This document shows positions 8,596-15,922 of a DNA stretch of 48,170 nucleotides, in pieces (position 1 is the stretch's first letter; each line of letters opens with the position of its first letter). Source of the DNA: an uncultured Clostridia bacterium (lineage in GTDB: Bacteria; Bacillota; Clostridia; TANB77; CAG-508); contig CAKPOF010000008.1 in the NCBI GenBank assembly GCA_934169725.1, positions 1 through 48,170 of the forward strand. Reading direction: 5' to 3'. Under the pieces are notes generated by a model, which did not search any database, was not told the origin of the DNA, and saw only the letters and a program-made list of their open reading frames with translations. The position numbers and the translations under genes are program-made.

Positions 8596-9257
8596 AAATT
8601 TCAACATCGATTCTTTCTGTAAAAAAAGGAGAAGAATTGAAAACATTTTTTGCATTAGAAAAATCAAAAACAGATTATTTTCATATTGATATTATGGATG
8701 GTGAATTTGTTAAGAAAGATACGTATGAAAAAATGATGGGATATGCCTCATATATAAAAAGAATCTCAAATTTGCCGTTAGATATTCACTTAATGGTAAA
8801 TAATGTGTCAGAGGCAATAAAAGAGGTTAGTGCTGTAGAGCCTAATATTATAACATTTCATTTGGAAGCATGTGAAAATGAAGAGGAAGTTTTTAAAAAT
8901 ATAAATGAAATAAAAGAAAATAACTGTAAAGTGGGAATTGCAATAAAACCAGAGACTAATATTGAAAAAATATATAAATATTTACCATATATTCATATGT
9001 GTTTAGTAATGACAGTAGAACCAGGAAAAGGTGGACAAACATATTTAAGTGATATGACAGAAAAAGTAAGAGAGTTAAAAAAATATATAGATAAAAATAA
9101 TTTAGAAGTAGATATAGAAGTAGATGGGGGAATTAATTTAAAAACGGCTCCAGAAGTAAAAAAAGCAGGAGCGAATATTTTGGTTGCAGGTACTTCAATA
9201 TTGCAAGCTATTGATTATAAAGTAATTATAGATGAACTAAAAAAAGAAGACGATTAG
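8589..9257 (+). CDS. rpe: ribulose-phosphate 3-epimerase (somewhat divergent)
   Basis: A TIM-barrel enzyme interconverting ribulose-5-phosphate and xylulose-5-phosphate in the pentose phosphate pathway. Recognised by FHIDIMDGEFV (metal His and Asp), DIHLM, VMTVEPGKGGQ (phosphate loop) and DIEVDGGI; 222 residues is normal. The stretch after the first motif (KKDTYEKM) departs from the usual PN-x-TFG pattern, so specificity for another ketose phosphate cannot be excluded. The start overlaps the end of rsgA (AAAGGAGGAAAG site within rsgA). Its stop codon lies inside the bidirectional terminator shared with the convergent gene. Confidence 0.88.
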   Translation: MVEISTSILSVKKGEELKTFFALEKSKTDYFHIDIMDGEFVKKDTYEKMMGYASYIKRISNLPLDIHLMVNNVSEAIKEVSAVEPNIITFHLEACENEEEVFKNINEIKENNCKVGIAIKPETNIEKIYKYLPYIHMCLVMTVEPGKGGQTYLSDMTEKVRELKKYIDKNNLEVDIEVDGGINLKTAPEVKKAGANILVAGTSILQAIDYKVIIDELKKEDD

Positions 9258-9268
9258 TCTTCTTTTTT
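9240..9268. terminator. bidirectional terminator between rpe and the convergent gene
   Basis: A perfect 11-bp stem AAAAAAGAAGA (9240-9250) / TCTTCTTTTTT (9258-9268) with loop CGATTAG. The A-tract and T-tract make it work both ways. Both stop codons lie in it, and the two genes overlap by 4 bases tail to tail. Confidence 0.9.
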
Positions 9269-10471
9269 AGATCCTTCTTTTACATCTTTTTCTTTTACAA
9301 ATAACATATATGATATAGTACCAATACCATAAATTACAGCTATAACTGAGATTAAATCGCCTATATAAGGTATTAAAGTAACTAATTCAAAAATTAGTGT
9401 TGATGCAATAAGTATACCTAATTTGTAAAGTGTTTTTTGAGTATTTGATTTAACCCAAATTAATTTACTGATATTAATAATTGTAACAGATGTACTGATA
9501 AAGAATAACAATGCTAATATACTAAGTAAGAATATTATAAATTGTGTAGCAATTGGAATTAATAAAAGAATAATAGATATTATACCAATAATTAAAGGTA
9601 TAAGAATTCCTAAACCAATTGTTTTTAAAACTTTTTTTGCAGATAATGATTGATCTTTATTAATTAGAAGTTTTGGTGAAATCCATAAACCAATTAACCA
9701 GATTAAAACTGTAGATACAACTAAGGCTGCAAAAGAAATTATGTAGTTTGATATATTGGCTTTATTGTTTTCATTATTCTTTTCTATAGCAGTATATTTT
9801 GTTTCACCATTAACAGCCCCGTCTGGGAAAGATAACTCATTAGGTGAAGAATAATTTAAATCACCTTGTATACTTCCAGAGTTTCCATCTGAATCATCTT
9901 CTTTAAAATTAATGTTAGGTGCATTTGCAAAAACATTTCTACCAACAATACTATTAATGTTTAATGAATCAGAAACAGATTTTATATCTCTATAAACAAA
10001 ACCATTAATATTTAAGTTTTTAGAAACTGAATAAACATCATATACCACACCATTGACATTAACTTCGTTTGCACATACAAATAAATTGCTATATATGTAA
10101 CCATTTTCAGTAATATTTACAGTTTTTGCACAAATAAATGCATCTCCACCAATTTGAGAATCAATAGTAACAGTATTTGCACATACAAATATATTTCCAT
10201 CAACAGGATAATCAATAGTTACATTATCTTTGAATAGATATTCGTCTCCTTTTTTTATAGTTGAATCAGTTTGATCAGATGTATCTTCTTCAGCAGTAGT
10301 AGTATTACTTTGATCAACTTGATCATTTTGAGTTGTTGCATCATTTTGTTCTTCACTAATAGGTGCTACTTCATTATCATGATTTTCTTCGTCTGCTTTT
10401 ACAACAGGAAAAATTAAAGAAATAATTAATAGCATAGTTAAAGGAACAAGTTTTAGTTTGTTTTTTAACAT
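9254..10471 (-). CDS. secreted beta-helix (bactofilin/polymer-like) domain protein with C-terminal membrane segments
   Basis: Not a named family I can assign with certainty. The 405-residue protein has a signal peptide (about 1-26, ending VVKADEE), an acidic Asp/Gln/Thr-rich linker to ~75, then some 130 residues of short repeating strands (VDGNIFVCANTVTI, IGGDAFICAKTVNI, IYSNLFVCANEVNV) that look like a right-handed parallel beta-helix of the bactofilin or polymer-forming kind. After residue ~235 come several hydrophobic helices with the shape of a small membrane domain. AAGGAGG precedes the ATG. It sits where thiN is often found and has its own promoter plus a palindromic operator candidate, so it is regulated apart from rpe. 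A role in envelope organisation is inference. Confidence 0.85.
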   Translation of the reverse strand: MLKNKLKLVPLTMLLIISLIFPVVKADEENHDNEVAPISEEQNDATTQNDQVDQSNTTTAEEDTSDQTDSTIKKGDEYLFKDNVTIDYPVDGNIFVCANTVTIDSQIGGDAFICAKTVNITENGYIYSNLFVCANEVNVNGVVYDVYSVSKNLNINGFVYRDIKSVSDSLNINSIVGRNVFANAPNINFKEDDSDGNSGSIQGDLNYSSPNELSFPDGAVNGETKYTAIEKNNENNKANISNYIISFAALVVSTVLIWLIGLWISPKLLINKDQSLSAKKVLKTIGLGILIPLIIGIISIILLLIPIATQFIIFLLSILALLFFISTSVTIINISKLIWVKSNTQKTLYKLGILIASTLIFELVTLIPYIGDLISVIAVIYGIGTISYMLFVKEKDVKEGSKKED

Positions 10472-10503
10472 ATATAATCCTCCTTATTAAAATATTAATT
10501 TGT

Positions 10504-10520
10504 AGTATAAAATTTATACT
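10504..10520 (-). promoter_or_regulatory. 17-bp palindrome in the leader (operator candidate)
   Basis: AGTATAAAATTTATACT is a perfect dyad of 8-bp arms around one base. It lies immediately downstream of the -10 of the minus-strand promoter, where a bound repressor would block initiation or elongation. Confidence 0.5.
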
Positions 10521-10526
10521 AGGTAG

Positions 10527-10556
10527 ATTATATATTAAAACATATTATTTTTGCAA
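10527..10556 (-). promoter_or_regulatory. promoter of the beta-helix membrane protein gene
   Basis: On the minus strand, TTGCAA (10556-10551), an 18-base spacer and TATAAT (10532-10527), 56 bases upstream of the ATG at 10471. Confidence 0.6.
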
Positions 10557-10598
10557 TATATTTTAAAAAATTACTGTTCGTTTATTCAGCATTCCAAT

Positions 10599-10691
10599 TC
10601 CAAATCGCACTCACTAACGTTAGTTTGATCGCTTACGCGGTATTTCAAAACAATGTATTATCAAATTTTTATAATATTTAACTTGAATTTA
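10599..10691 (-). mobile_element. decayed MITE remnant, copy B
   Basis: The segment from TCCAAATCGCACTCAC through CGCTTACGCGGTATTTC and the arm AAAACAATGTATTATC matches about half of copies A and C, with the core oriented as in copy C. The other half and the left terminus are missing, and the right terminus is degraded to AACTTGAATTTAAG. No target duplication is visible. It abuts the stop codon of the small Cys-rich gene. Confidence 0.75.
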
Positions 10692-10835
10692 AGAATGTTT
10701 TTCAGATTGTGATGAATTATCAATAAAATATGCACATTCATTTGTTGTTGAAAAAATATTAGGTGTTATATTTGTATATGAACATTTGCCATCTTTTTGA
10801 TAAATGCAGTTAAGTGAACAATTAATATTTGTCAC
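10689..10835 (-). CDS. small Cys-rich protein (DUF1540-like)
   Basis: A 48-residue reading frame with a GTG start and a well-placed GAGGTG site 5 bases upstream. It begins TNINCSLNCIYQKDGKCSYTNI, four conserved-looking Cys/Tyr/Gly positions that recall the small cysteine-rich DUF1540-type proteins of clostridia (some annotated, wrongly, as hydroxymyristoyl-ACP dehydratase). The Cys pattern C-x3-C-x6-C, plus one more Cys near residue 36, suggests a metal-bound knuckle. The stop codon falls in MITE copy B. Divergent from the 49-codon gene and spoVM. Function unknown; family resemblance is from memory. Confidence 0.65.
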   Translation of the reverse strand: MTNINCSLNCIYQKDGKCSYTNITPNIFSTTNECAYFIDNSSQSEKHS

Positions 10836-10959
10836 AAAATCACCTCTATATTAGTATATAATGAAAATAGAAAAATATTCATATAATAAGAAGATTCAAA
10901 TAAAAGTAACATAAAATTTAAATAAGAATATTATATAGAAAAGATAAGGAGGTAATAAA

Positions 10960-11109
10960 ATGATTAAATTATTTAGAAAAACTTTGGCAATTTGCCTTAT
11001 TGGTTTAGGTACAGGAATGTTACTTGTTTTGTTACTTCCTATAACAGGCTGGCTTTTTATTATAGGGCTAGCTGTAGTTTGTGTGGGATTTATGTGGTTA
11101 GCATGTTGA
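10960..11109 (+). CDS. 49-residue membrane protein upstream of spoVM
   Basis: A short gene with an excellent AAGGAGG site 7 bases before the ATG. The protein has a basic N-terminus (MIKLFRKT) and two hydrophobic stretches, about 9-27 and 30-48, broken by PITGW: a small hairpin membrane protein. It ends 19 bases before spoVM and so probably shares its transcript. No function can be assigned; a link with sporulation is inferred only from position. A possible SigE-like -10, CATATAAT, lies at 10880-10887. Confidence 0.7.
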   Translation: MIKLFRKTLAICLIGLGTGMLLVLLLPITGWLFIIGLAVVCVGFMWLAC

Positions 11110-11128
11110 TAAAAGGAGGGATACATAG

Positions 11129-11209
11129 ATGACAATAGTAGTTAAAAAAGTTCCAAAATTTTTAAGAGGATTTGTTAAAATAATTTTTGGGATTAAAGAA
11201 AAGGATTAA
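11129..11209 (+). CDS. spoVM: stage V sporulation protein M
   Basis: A 26-residue protein, exactly the length of B. subtilis SpoVM, with the shared centre VPKFLRGFVKIIFG (compare LPKFLGGIVRAMLG) and the same terminal KD. The Pro at position 9 that shapes the amphipathic helix is conserved. SpoVM inserts into the outer forespore membrane by sensing convex curvature and anchors the coat ATPase SpoIVA. GGAGGG precedes the ATG. The order rsgA-rpe-...-spoVM-...-rpmB agrees with the Bacillus locus, which strongly supports the call. It is too short for most gene finders. It implies that the organism sporulates or recently did. Confidence 0.9.
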   Translation: MTIVVKKVPKFLRGFVKIIFGIKEKD

Positions 11210-11228
11210 GCATTTAAACTTAATCCTT
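11201..11228. terminator. terminator between spoVM and nth
   Basis: A perfect 10-bp stem AAGGATTAAG (11201-11210) / CTTAATCCTT (11219-11228), overlapping the spoVM stop codon. A- and T-rich flanks on both sides suggest it serves both convergent genes; the U-tract is not strong in either direction. Confidence 0.65.
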
Positions 11229-11243
11229 AAATAATTATATTAT

Positions 11244-11882
11244 TTATTGGTTATTTTTAGAGTAATATTCACAGTATCTATTAATTGGACAATCATCACA
11301 TTTTGGTCTTCTAGCAAGACAGGTATTTCTTCCATGCCATACAAAAAGATGATTGATATCTTTGAAATCATTTTTTGAAAAAAGCTTTAATAAATCTTGT
11401 TCTATTTTTTCAGGTTCTTTTTTATTAGATAAACCAGTTAAATTTGAAATTCTTTTTGCATGTGTATCTACAGCAATTCCTTCTGCAATTCCAAAAACTT
11501 CAAGCATAACAACATTAGCAGTTTTACGCCCAACTCCAGCTAGAGATAGTAAATCTTTCATGTTATTAGGAACTTTGCCATTAAAATTATTTAAAATTTG
11601 ATTTGCACAAAGTTTAATGTTTTTTGCTTTATTTTTGTAAAAACCACAAGGATGAATTAAATTTTCTAAAGTTTGTAAATCAATGTTAGCAAAATCTTCA
11701 ACAGATTTATATTTATTGAAAATATCAGGTGTTGTCTTGTTAACTCTTTCATCAGTACATTGTGCAGATAAGATTACTGCAACAACAGCCTGAAAAGGAG
11801 TTGTAAAATCTAAACTACATGTAGCGTCAGGATATCTTCTTTTTAAAATTTCAACTATTTTGGTTGCCTCTTGTTTATTCAA
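11244..11882 (-). CDS. nth: endonuclease III (DNA glycosylase/AP lyase)
   Basis: A base-excision repair enzyme for oxidised pyrimidines. In 212 residues it shows the helix-hairpin-helix LAGVGRKTANVV with the catalytic Lys, the catalytic Asp in VDTHAKRISN, and the iron-sulfur cluster C-x6-C-x2-C-x5-C near the C-terminus (CLARRPKCDDCPINRYC). The start is TTG at 11882 with GGAGG 8 bases upstream. Convergent with spoVM and upstream of nothing obvious; rpmB is the next gene on the same strand but has its own terminator. Confidence 0.97.
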   Translation of the reverse strand: MNKQEATKIVEILKRRYPDATCSLDFTTPFQAVVAVILSAQCTDERVNKTTPDIFNKYKSVEDFANIDLQTLENLIHPCGFYKNKAKNIKLCANQILNNFNGKVPNNMKDLLSLAGVGRKTANVVMLEVFGIAEGIAVDTHAKRISNLTGLSNKKEPEKIEQDLLKLFSKNDFKDINHLFVWHGRNTCLARRPKCDDCPINRYCEYYSKNNQ

Positions 11883-11950
11883 TTGTTAAACCTCCATAAG
11901 ATAATTAATTTTCTATATTTTAAATAAAAAAATTGTTATTAATTCACAAA

Positions 11951-11976
11951 AAAAGAGCTTTTTATTAAGCTCTTTT
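11951..11976 (-). terminator. terminator of rpmB
   Basis: On the minus strand a perfect stem AAAAGAGCTT / AAGCTCTTTT with a 6-base loop, followed by more T. The rpmB stop codon is within the structure. Confidence 0.9.
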
Positions 11977-12162
11977 TACTTTTCCGTTTCTTAGACATTT
12001 AGCACATACATGAATTCTTTTAGTTTCACCATTTTCTGTAACTTTAACGCTTCTTAGATTTGGTTTCCAAGTACGTGGTGATCTTTTACTAATATGAGAA
12101 CGTGTAATGCTAAGTTTATTTCCATGATTAATTGATTTCTCACATATTGCACATTTAGCCAT
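11965..12162 (-). CDS. rpmB: 50S ribosomal protein L28
   Basis: A 65-residue ribosomal protein starting MAKCAICEKSINHGN, with SHISKRSPRTWKPNLRSVKV in the middle and two CxxC pairs (CAIC, CAKC), i.e. the zinc-binding form. ATG 12162 is chosen because it matches the family start and has AGGAGG 10 bases upstream; a GTG 12 bases earlier is inside the ribosome-binding region. It is transcribed divergently from tig. Neighbourhood with spoVM is as in Bacillus. Confidence 0.97.
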   Translation of the reverse strand: MAKCAICEKSINHGNKLSITRSHISKRSPRTWKPNLRSVKVTENGETKRIHVCAKCLRNGKVKRA

Positions 12163-12264
12163 TCTTAATTGCACCTCCTAATTTATAAAATAAACTGACT
12201 ATTAACAAGTTTAACACAAAAGAATAAAAAAAACAAGTATTTTTTAAAAAATGTTTAAAAATCC

Positions 12265-12292
12265 TTGCAAAATAGGAAAAATGTGGTATAAT
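12265..12292 (+). promoter_or_regulatory. promoter of tig
   Basis: TTGCAA (12265-12270), a 16-base spacer and TATAAT (12287-12292) with an upstream TGG, an extended -10. It is 38 bases before the tig ATG. Confidence 0.75.
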
Positions 12293-12329
12293 GATTAAGC
12301 TATATGAATAAAGAAAGGATTGAATTATA

Positions 12330-13616
12330 ATGGAATGTAAAGTAGAAAAAACAAAAAATGCAAATGAAGTAAAGTTAGATATGACAATAGAAGCTAATAA
12401 ATTTGATGAAGCAATAAAAAAAGTATATTTTAAAAGTGCAAAATATTTTAATATACCTGGATTTAGAAAAGGTAAAGCACCTATAAATATAGTTGAAAAA
12501 TATTATGGTCAAGAAATATTTTATGAAGATGCTTTTAATGAAGTAGTTCCAGAAGAATTAGAAAAAGCAGTAGAAGAAAACAAATTAGAAGTTGTAAGTA
12601 GACCAGATATAGATGTTAAACAAATAGGAAAAGGACAAGATTTAAAATTTACAGCAGTGTTTCAAATAAAACCAGAAGTAAAACTTGGAAACTATAAAGG
12701 TGTAGAAGTTAAAAAAATAGAATATAAAGTAACAGCTAAAGATGTAGAACATGAATTAGGTCATATGCAAGAACATAATTCAAGATTAATATCTGTAGAA
12801 GATAGACCAGTTGAAAAAGGAGACATAGCAAATATTAATTTTGAAGGATTTGTAGATGATGTTGCATTTGAAGGTGGAAAAGCAGAAAACCATGACTTAG
12901 AAATAGGAAGTAATACATTTATTCCAGGATTTGAAGACCAAGTTATTGGTATGAAAATTGATGAAGAAAAAGATATAAAAGTAAAATTTCCAGATGAATA
13001 TTTTTCAAAAGATCTAGCTGGAAAAGATGCTATTTTCAAAGTAAAAGTTAATGAAATTAAAAAGAAAGAATTACCAAAATTAGATGATGAATTTGCTAAA
13101 GATGTTAGTGAATTTGACACATTAAAAGAATTAAAACAAGATATTAAGAAAAAACAACAAAAACAAAATGATGAAAAAGCTAAATATGAAACACAAGATG
13201 AAGTAATAAAAGCAGTATGTAAAGAAATGAAAGTAGAAATACCATCAGGAATGATAGAAACAGAAACTGAAAACATGTTAAGAGATATGGAACAAAGATT
13301 ATCATATCAAGGTCTAAAATTAGATCAATATCTTCAAATGATGGGAAAATCAAAAGAAGATATGAAAAAAGAATATGAACCACAAGCAGAAGAAGCTATA
13401 AAATCAAGATTAGCATTAGAAGCAGTTATAAAGGCAGAAAAAATTGAAGTTGCTGATATAGATGTAGATGAAAAAATAAAAGAAATGGCTAAAAATTATG
13501 GAAGAGAAAATGATGAAGAATTCTTAAAAAATGAAAATGTAAGAAATTATATAAAACAAGGATTAGAATCAGAAAAAGCTATAGAATTTTTAGTAGAAAA
13601 TGCAAAAATAAAATAA
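12330..13616 (+). CDS. tig: trigger factor
   Basis: A ribosome-bound chaperone and peptidyl-prolyl isomerase meeting nascent chains at the exit tunnel. It has 428 residues: the ribosome-binding domain carries the signature FNIPGFRKGKAP (residues ~45-57), an FKBP-type domain at about 155-240 (GDIANINFEGFVDD, GFEDQVIGMKID), and a long helical C-terminal domain. AGAAAGGA lies upstream of the ATG. It is followed by a terminator, then clpP and clpX, the usual chaperone-protease cluster. Confidence 0.98.
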   Translation: MECKVEKTKNANEVKLDMTIEANKFDEAIKKVYFKSAKYFNIPGFRKGKAPINIVEKYYGQEIFYEDAFNEVVPEELEKAVEENKLEVVSRPDIDVKQIGKGQDLKFTAVFQIKPEVKLGNYKGVEVKKIEYKVTAKDVEHELGHMQEHNSRLISVEDRPVEKGDIANINFEGFVDDVAFEGGKAENHDLEIGSNTFIPGFEDQVIGMKIDEEKDIKVKFPDEYFSKDLAGKDAIFKVKVNEIKKKELPKLDDEFAKDVSEFDTLKELKQDIKKKQQKQNDEKAKYETQDEVIKAVCKEMKVEIPSGMIETETENMLRDMEQRLSYQGLKLDQYLQMMGKSKEDMKKEYEPQAEEAIKSRLALEAVIKAEKIEVADIDVDEKIKEMAKNYGRENDEEFLKNENVRNYIKQGLESEKAIEFLVENAKIK

Positions 13617-13626
13617 AAAATAGAGA

Positions 13627-13677
13627 AAAAAGGTTGGGGTGTTAAATTCATGGTAAAATTTTAACTCCAGCTTTTTT
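13627..13677 (+). terminator. terminator after tig
   Basis: A stem with one bulge and a G-T pair: AAAAAAGGTTGGGGTGTTAA pairs with TTAACTCCAGCTTTTTT, ending in six T. Confidence 0.85.
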
Positions 13678-13756
13678 GACAATTTTAATTATATAGAATA
13701 TAGTTACATTATAAATATAAAAAAATAATAAAATTATAAAAAATAGGAGGTTTTTT

Positions 13757-14362
13757 ATGTTAGAAAGAAATAGTTTAGTACCATATGTTATAGAACAAAC
13801 TAGTAAAGGAGAAAGATCTTATGACATTTTTTCAAGATTGTTAAAAGATAGAATTATATTTTTAGGTGAAGATGTTAACCCAACAACTTCAAGTTTAATA
13901 ATAGCACAATTATTATTCTTAGAATCAGAAGATCCAGATAAAGATATTAATTTATATATAAATTCACCAGGAGGATCAATAACTGATGGAATGGGAATTA
14001 TAGATACAATGAATTATATAAAATGTCCTGTATCTACAATTTGTATAGGAATGGCTGCTAGTATGGGATCAGCATTGTTAGCTGCAGGAGAAAAAGGCAA
14101 AAGATTTGCAACACCAAATGCAGAAATATTAATTCATCAACCATTAATCGGCGGTGGCGGACTTTCAGGTCAAGCTACAGAAATAAAAATACATGCAGAT
14201 CATTTAGTAAAAACAAGAGAAAAATTAAATAAATTTTTAAGTGAAAGAACAGGTCAAACTGTTGAACAAATTCAAAAAGATACAGAAAGAGATAACTACA
14301 TGACTGCAGAAGAAGCTTTGAAATATGGATTAATAGATGGAATAATGGACAAAAGAAAATAA
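13757..14362 (+). CDS. clpP: ATP-dependent Clp protease proteolytic subunit
   Basis: A serine peptidase forming the two-ring proteolytic chamber used by ClpX. In 201 residues the triad is clear: Ser in GMAASMGSALLAAG, His in EILIHQPL, Asp in the TERDNYMTAEEA segment. The oligomer-forming handle region (YINSPGGSI) is normal. TAGGAGG precedes the ATG. clpX follows 131 bases downstream; a TATAAT at 14413-14418 in that gap could give clpX a separate promoter, although no good -35 is seen. Confidence 0.98.
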   Translation: MLERNSLVPYVIEQTSKGERSYDIFSRLLKDRIIFLGEDVNPTTSSLIIAQLLFLESEDPDKDINLYINSPGGSITDGMGIIDTMNYIKCPVSTICIGMAASMGSALLAAGEKGKRFATPNAEILIHQPLIGGGGLSGQATEIKIHADHLVKTREKLNKFLSERTGQTVEQIQKDTERDNYMTAEEALKYGLIDGIMDKRK

Positions 14363-14493
14363 TAAATCTTATATTAAATAAAAATAATTTATATACTTTT
14401 ATGATATTAGTGTATAATAATTTTAAAACAAAATATAATATAAGAGATTTAACAAAATAAGGTTAAAGCCTTGAGAAAGGAATGAATTTAATA

Positions 14494-15813
14494 ATGGCAA
14501 AAAATGATGTACCAAAAAGTGTAAGATGTTCTTTTTGTGGTAAGGCACAGGAAAATGTAAGAAAAATAGTAGCAGGTCCTGGTGTATATATTTGTGATGA
14601 ATGTGTGGATTTATGCAATAGTATTATAGAAGCAGAATTGTATGACGAAGATAAAGCTGGATATACATTAAATGAATTAAATGATATACCAAGTCCTAAA
14701 GAAATAAAAAAGGTGCTAGATGACTATGTAATTGGTCAAGACGATGCTAAAAAAACTTTGTCTGTTGCAGTTTATAATCATTATAAAAGGATTGCACATG
14801 AAGAAGCTAACAAAAAAGAAGATGAAGTAGAAATACAAAAAAGTAATATTTTACTATTAGGACCAACAGGTTGTGGAAAAACATTATTAGCAAGGACTTT
14901 AGCAAGAATATTAGATGTACCTTTTGCTATAGCTGACGCAACAACACTTACAGAAGCTGGATATGTTGGAGAAGATGTAGAAAATATATTGTTAAAATTA
15001 ATTCAAGCAGCTGATGGAGATATACAAAAGGCAGAAAAAGGAATTATATATATAGATGAAATAGATAAAATAACAAGAAAATCAGAAAACCCATCAATAA
15101 CAAGAGATGTAAGTGGTGAGGGAGTTCAACAAGCTTTATTAAAAATAATAGAAGGAACAATAGCATCAGTTCCACCACAAGGAGGAAGAAAACATCCTAA
15201 TCAAGAATTAATACAAATTAATACAGAAAATATTTTAATAATATGTGGAGGAGCTTTCGAAGGACTAGAAAATATAATAAAAGATAGAACTGGTAAAAAA
15301 TCTATAGGATTTGGTTCAAAAATAGAAAGCCAAAAAGAGATAAGCAAATATGAAGTGTTTAAAGAACTTTTACCACAAGATTTATTGAAATTTGGATTGA
15401 TTCCAGAATTTATAGGAAGATTACCAATAGTTGCAACATTACAAGAATTAGATAGAAATGCATTAATAGAAATATTAAAAGAACCAAAAAATTCATTAAT
15501 AAAACAATATCAAAAACTATTTGAGATAGATGGTGTAGAACTAGTATTTGAAGAAGAAGCATTAGGAGCAATTGTGGATAAAGCAATAGAAAGAAAGACT
15601 GGAGCAAGAGGATTACGTTCTATTATAGAAGAAAGAATGAGAGATATTATGTTTGATATACCATCAAATCCTGATATAGAAAAATGTATAATAACTAAAG
15701 AAACAGTTTTAGAAAATGAAGCACCAGATATTGTAATTAATCATAATAAAAATAAAAAGGAACAAAAGAAAAAAAGACAAATGCCAGAAAATACAGAAAA
15801 AGAAACAGCATAA
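14494..15813 (+). CDS. clpX: ATP-dependent Clp protease ATP-binding subunit ClpX
   Basis: A AAA+ unfoldase delivering substrates, including tmRNA-tagged proteins, to ClpP. The N-terminal zinc domain has CSFCGK and CDECVDLC. The AAA domain has Walker A GPTGCGKTLLAR, the pore loop GYVGEDVE, Walker B IIYIDEIDK, the RKSENPSITRD segment, and sensor 2 GARGLRS. The tail is unusually Lys-rich. Two in-frame starts exist: ATG 14482 is only 1 base from the AAAGG site, so ATG 14494 (MAKNDVPKSVRC), 13 bases away and matching the family start, is preferred (439 residues). Confidence 0.96.
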   Translation: MAKNDVPKSVRCSFCGKAQENVRKIVAGPGVYICDECVDLCNSIIEAELYDEDKAGYTLNELNDIPSPKEIKKVLDDYVIGQDDAKKTLSVAVYNHYKRIAHEEANKKEDEVEIQKSNILLLGPTGCGKTLLARTLARILDVPFAIADATTLTEAGYVGEDVENILLKLIQAADGDIQKAEKGIIYIDEIDKITRKSENPSITRDVSGEGVQQALLKIIEGTIASVPPQGGRKHPNQELIQINTENILIICGGAFEGLENIIKDRTGKKSIGFGSKIESQKEISKYEVFKELLPQDLLKFGLIPEFIGRLPIVATLQELDRNALIEILKEPKNSLIKQYQKLFEIDGVELVFEEEALGAIVDKAIERKTGARGLRSIIEERMRDIMFDIPSNPDIEKCIITKETVLENEAPDIVINHNKNKKEQKKKRQMPENTEKETA

Positions 15814-15834
15814 TTATAATTATACAAATTTGTA

Positions 15835-15863
15835 TTGACTTTATAAAAAAATATTGATATATT
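15835..15863 (+). promoter_or_regulatory. promoter of the pilin-like LRR gene
   Basis: TTGACT (15835-15840), a 17-base spacer and TATATT (15858-15863). A 12-bp perfect palindrome TACAAATTTGTA lies just upstream at about 15822-15833, touching the region before the -35. It marks the start of the surface/polysaccharide module. Confidence 0.6.
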
Positions 15864-15922
15864 TTTGATAAATAAAATAGAAAAATTTAACAATCAAAAG
15901 AAATGAAAGGGAGGAACGAAAG

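Noticed and set aside
10896..11135. A 79-codon frame on the minus strand over the spoVM region
   Set aside because: It has no ribosome site and lies opposite two plus-strand genes with strong ribosome sites and recognisable content.
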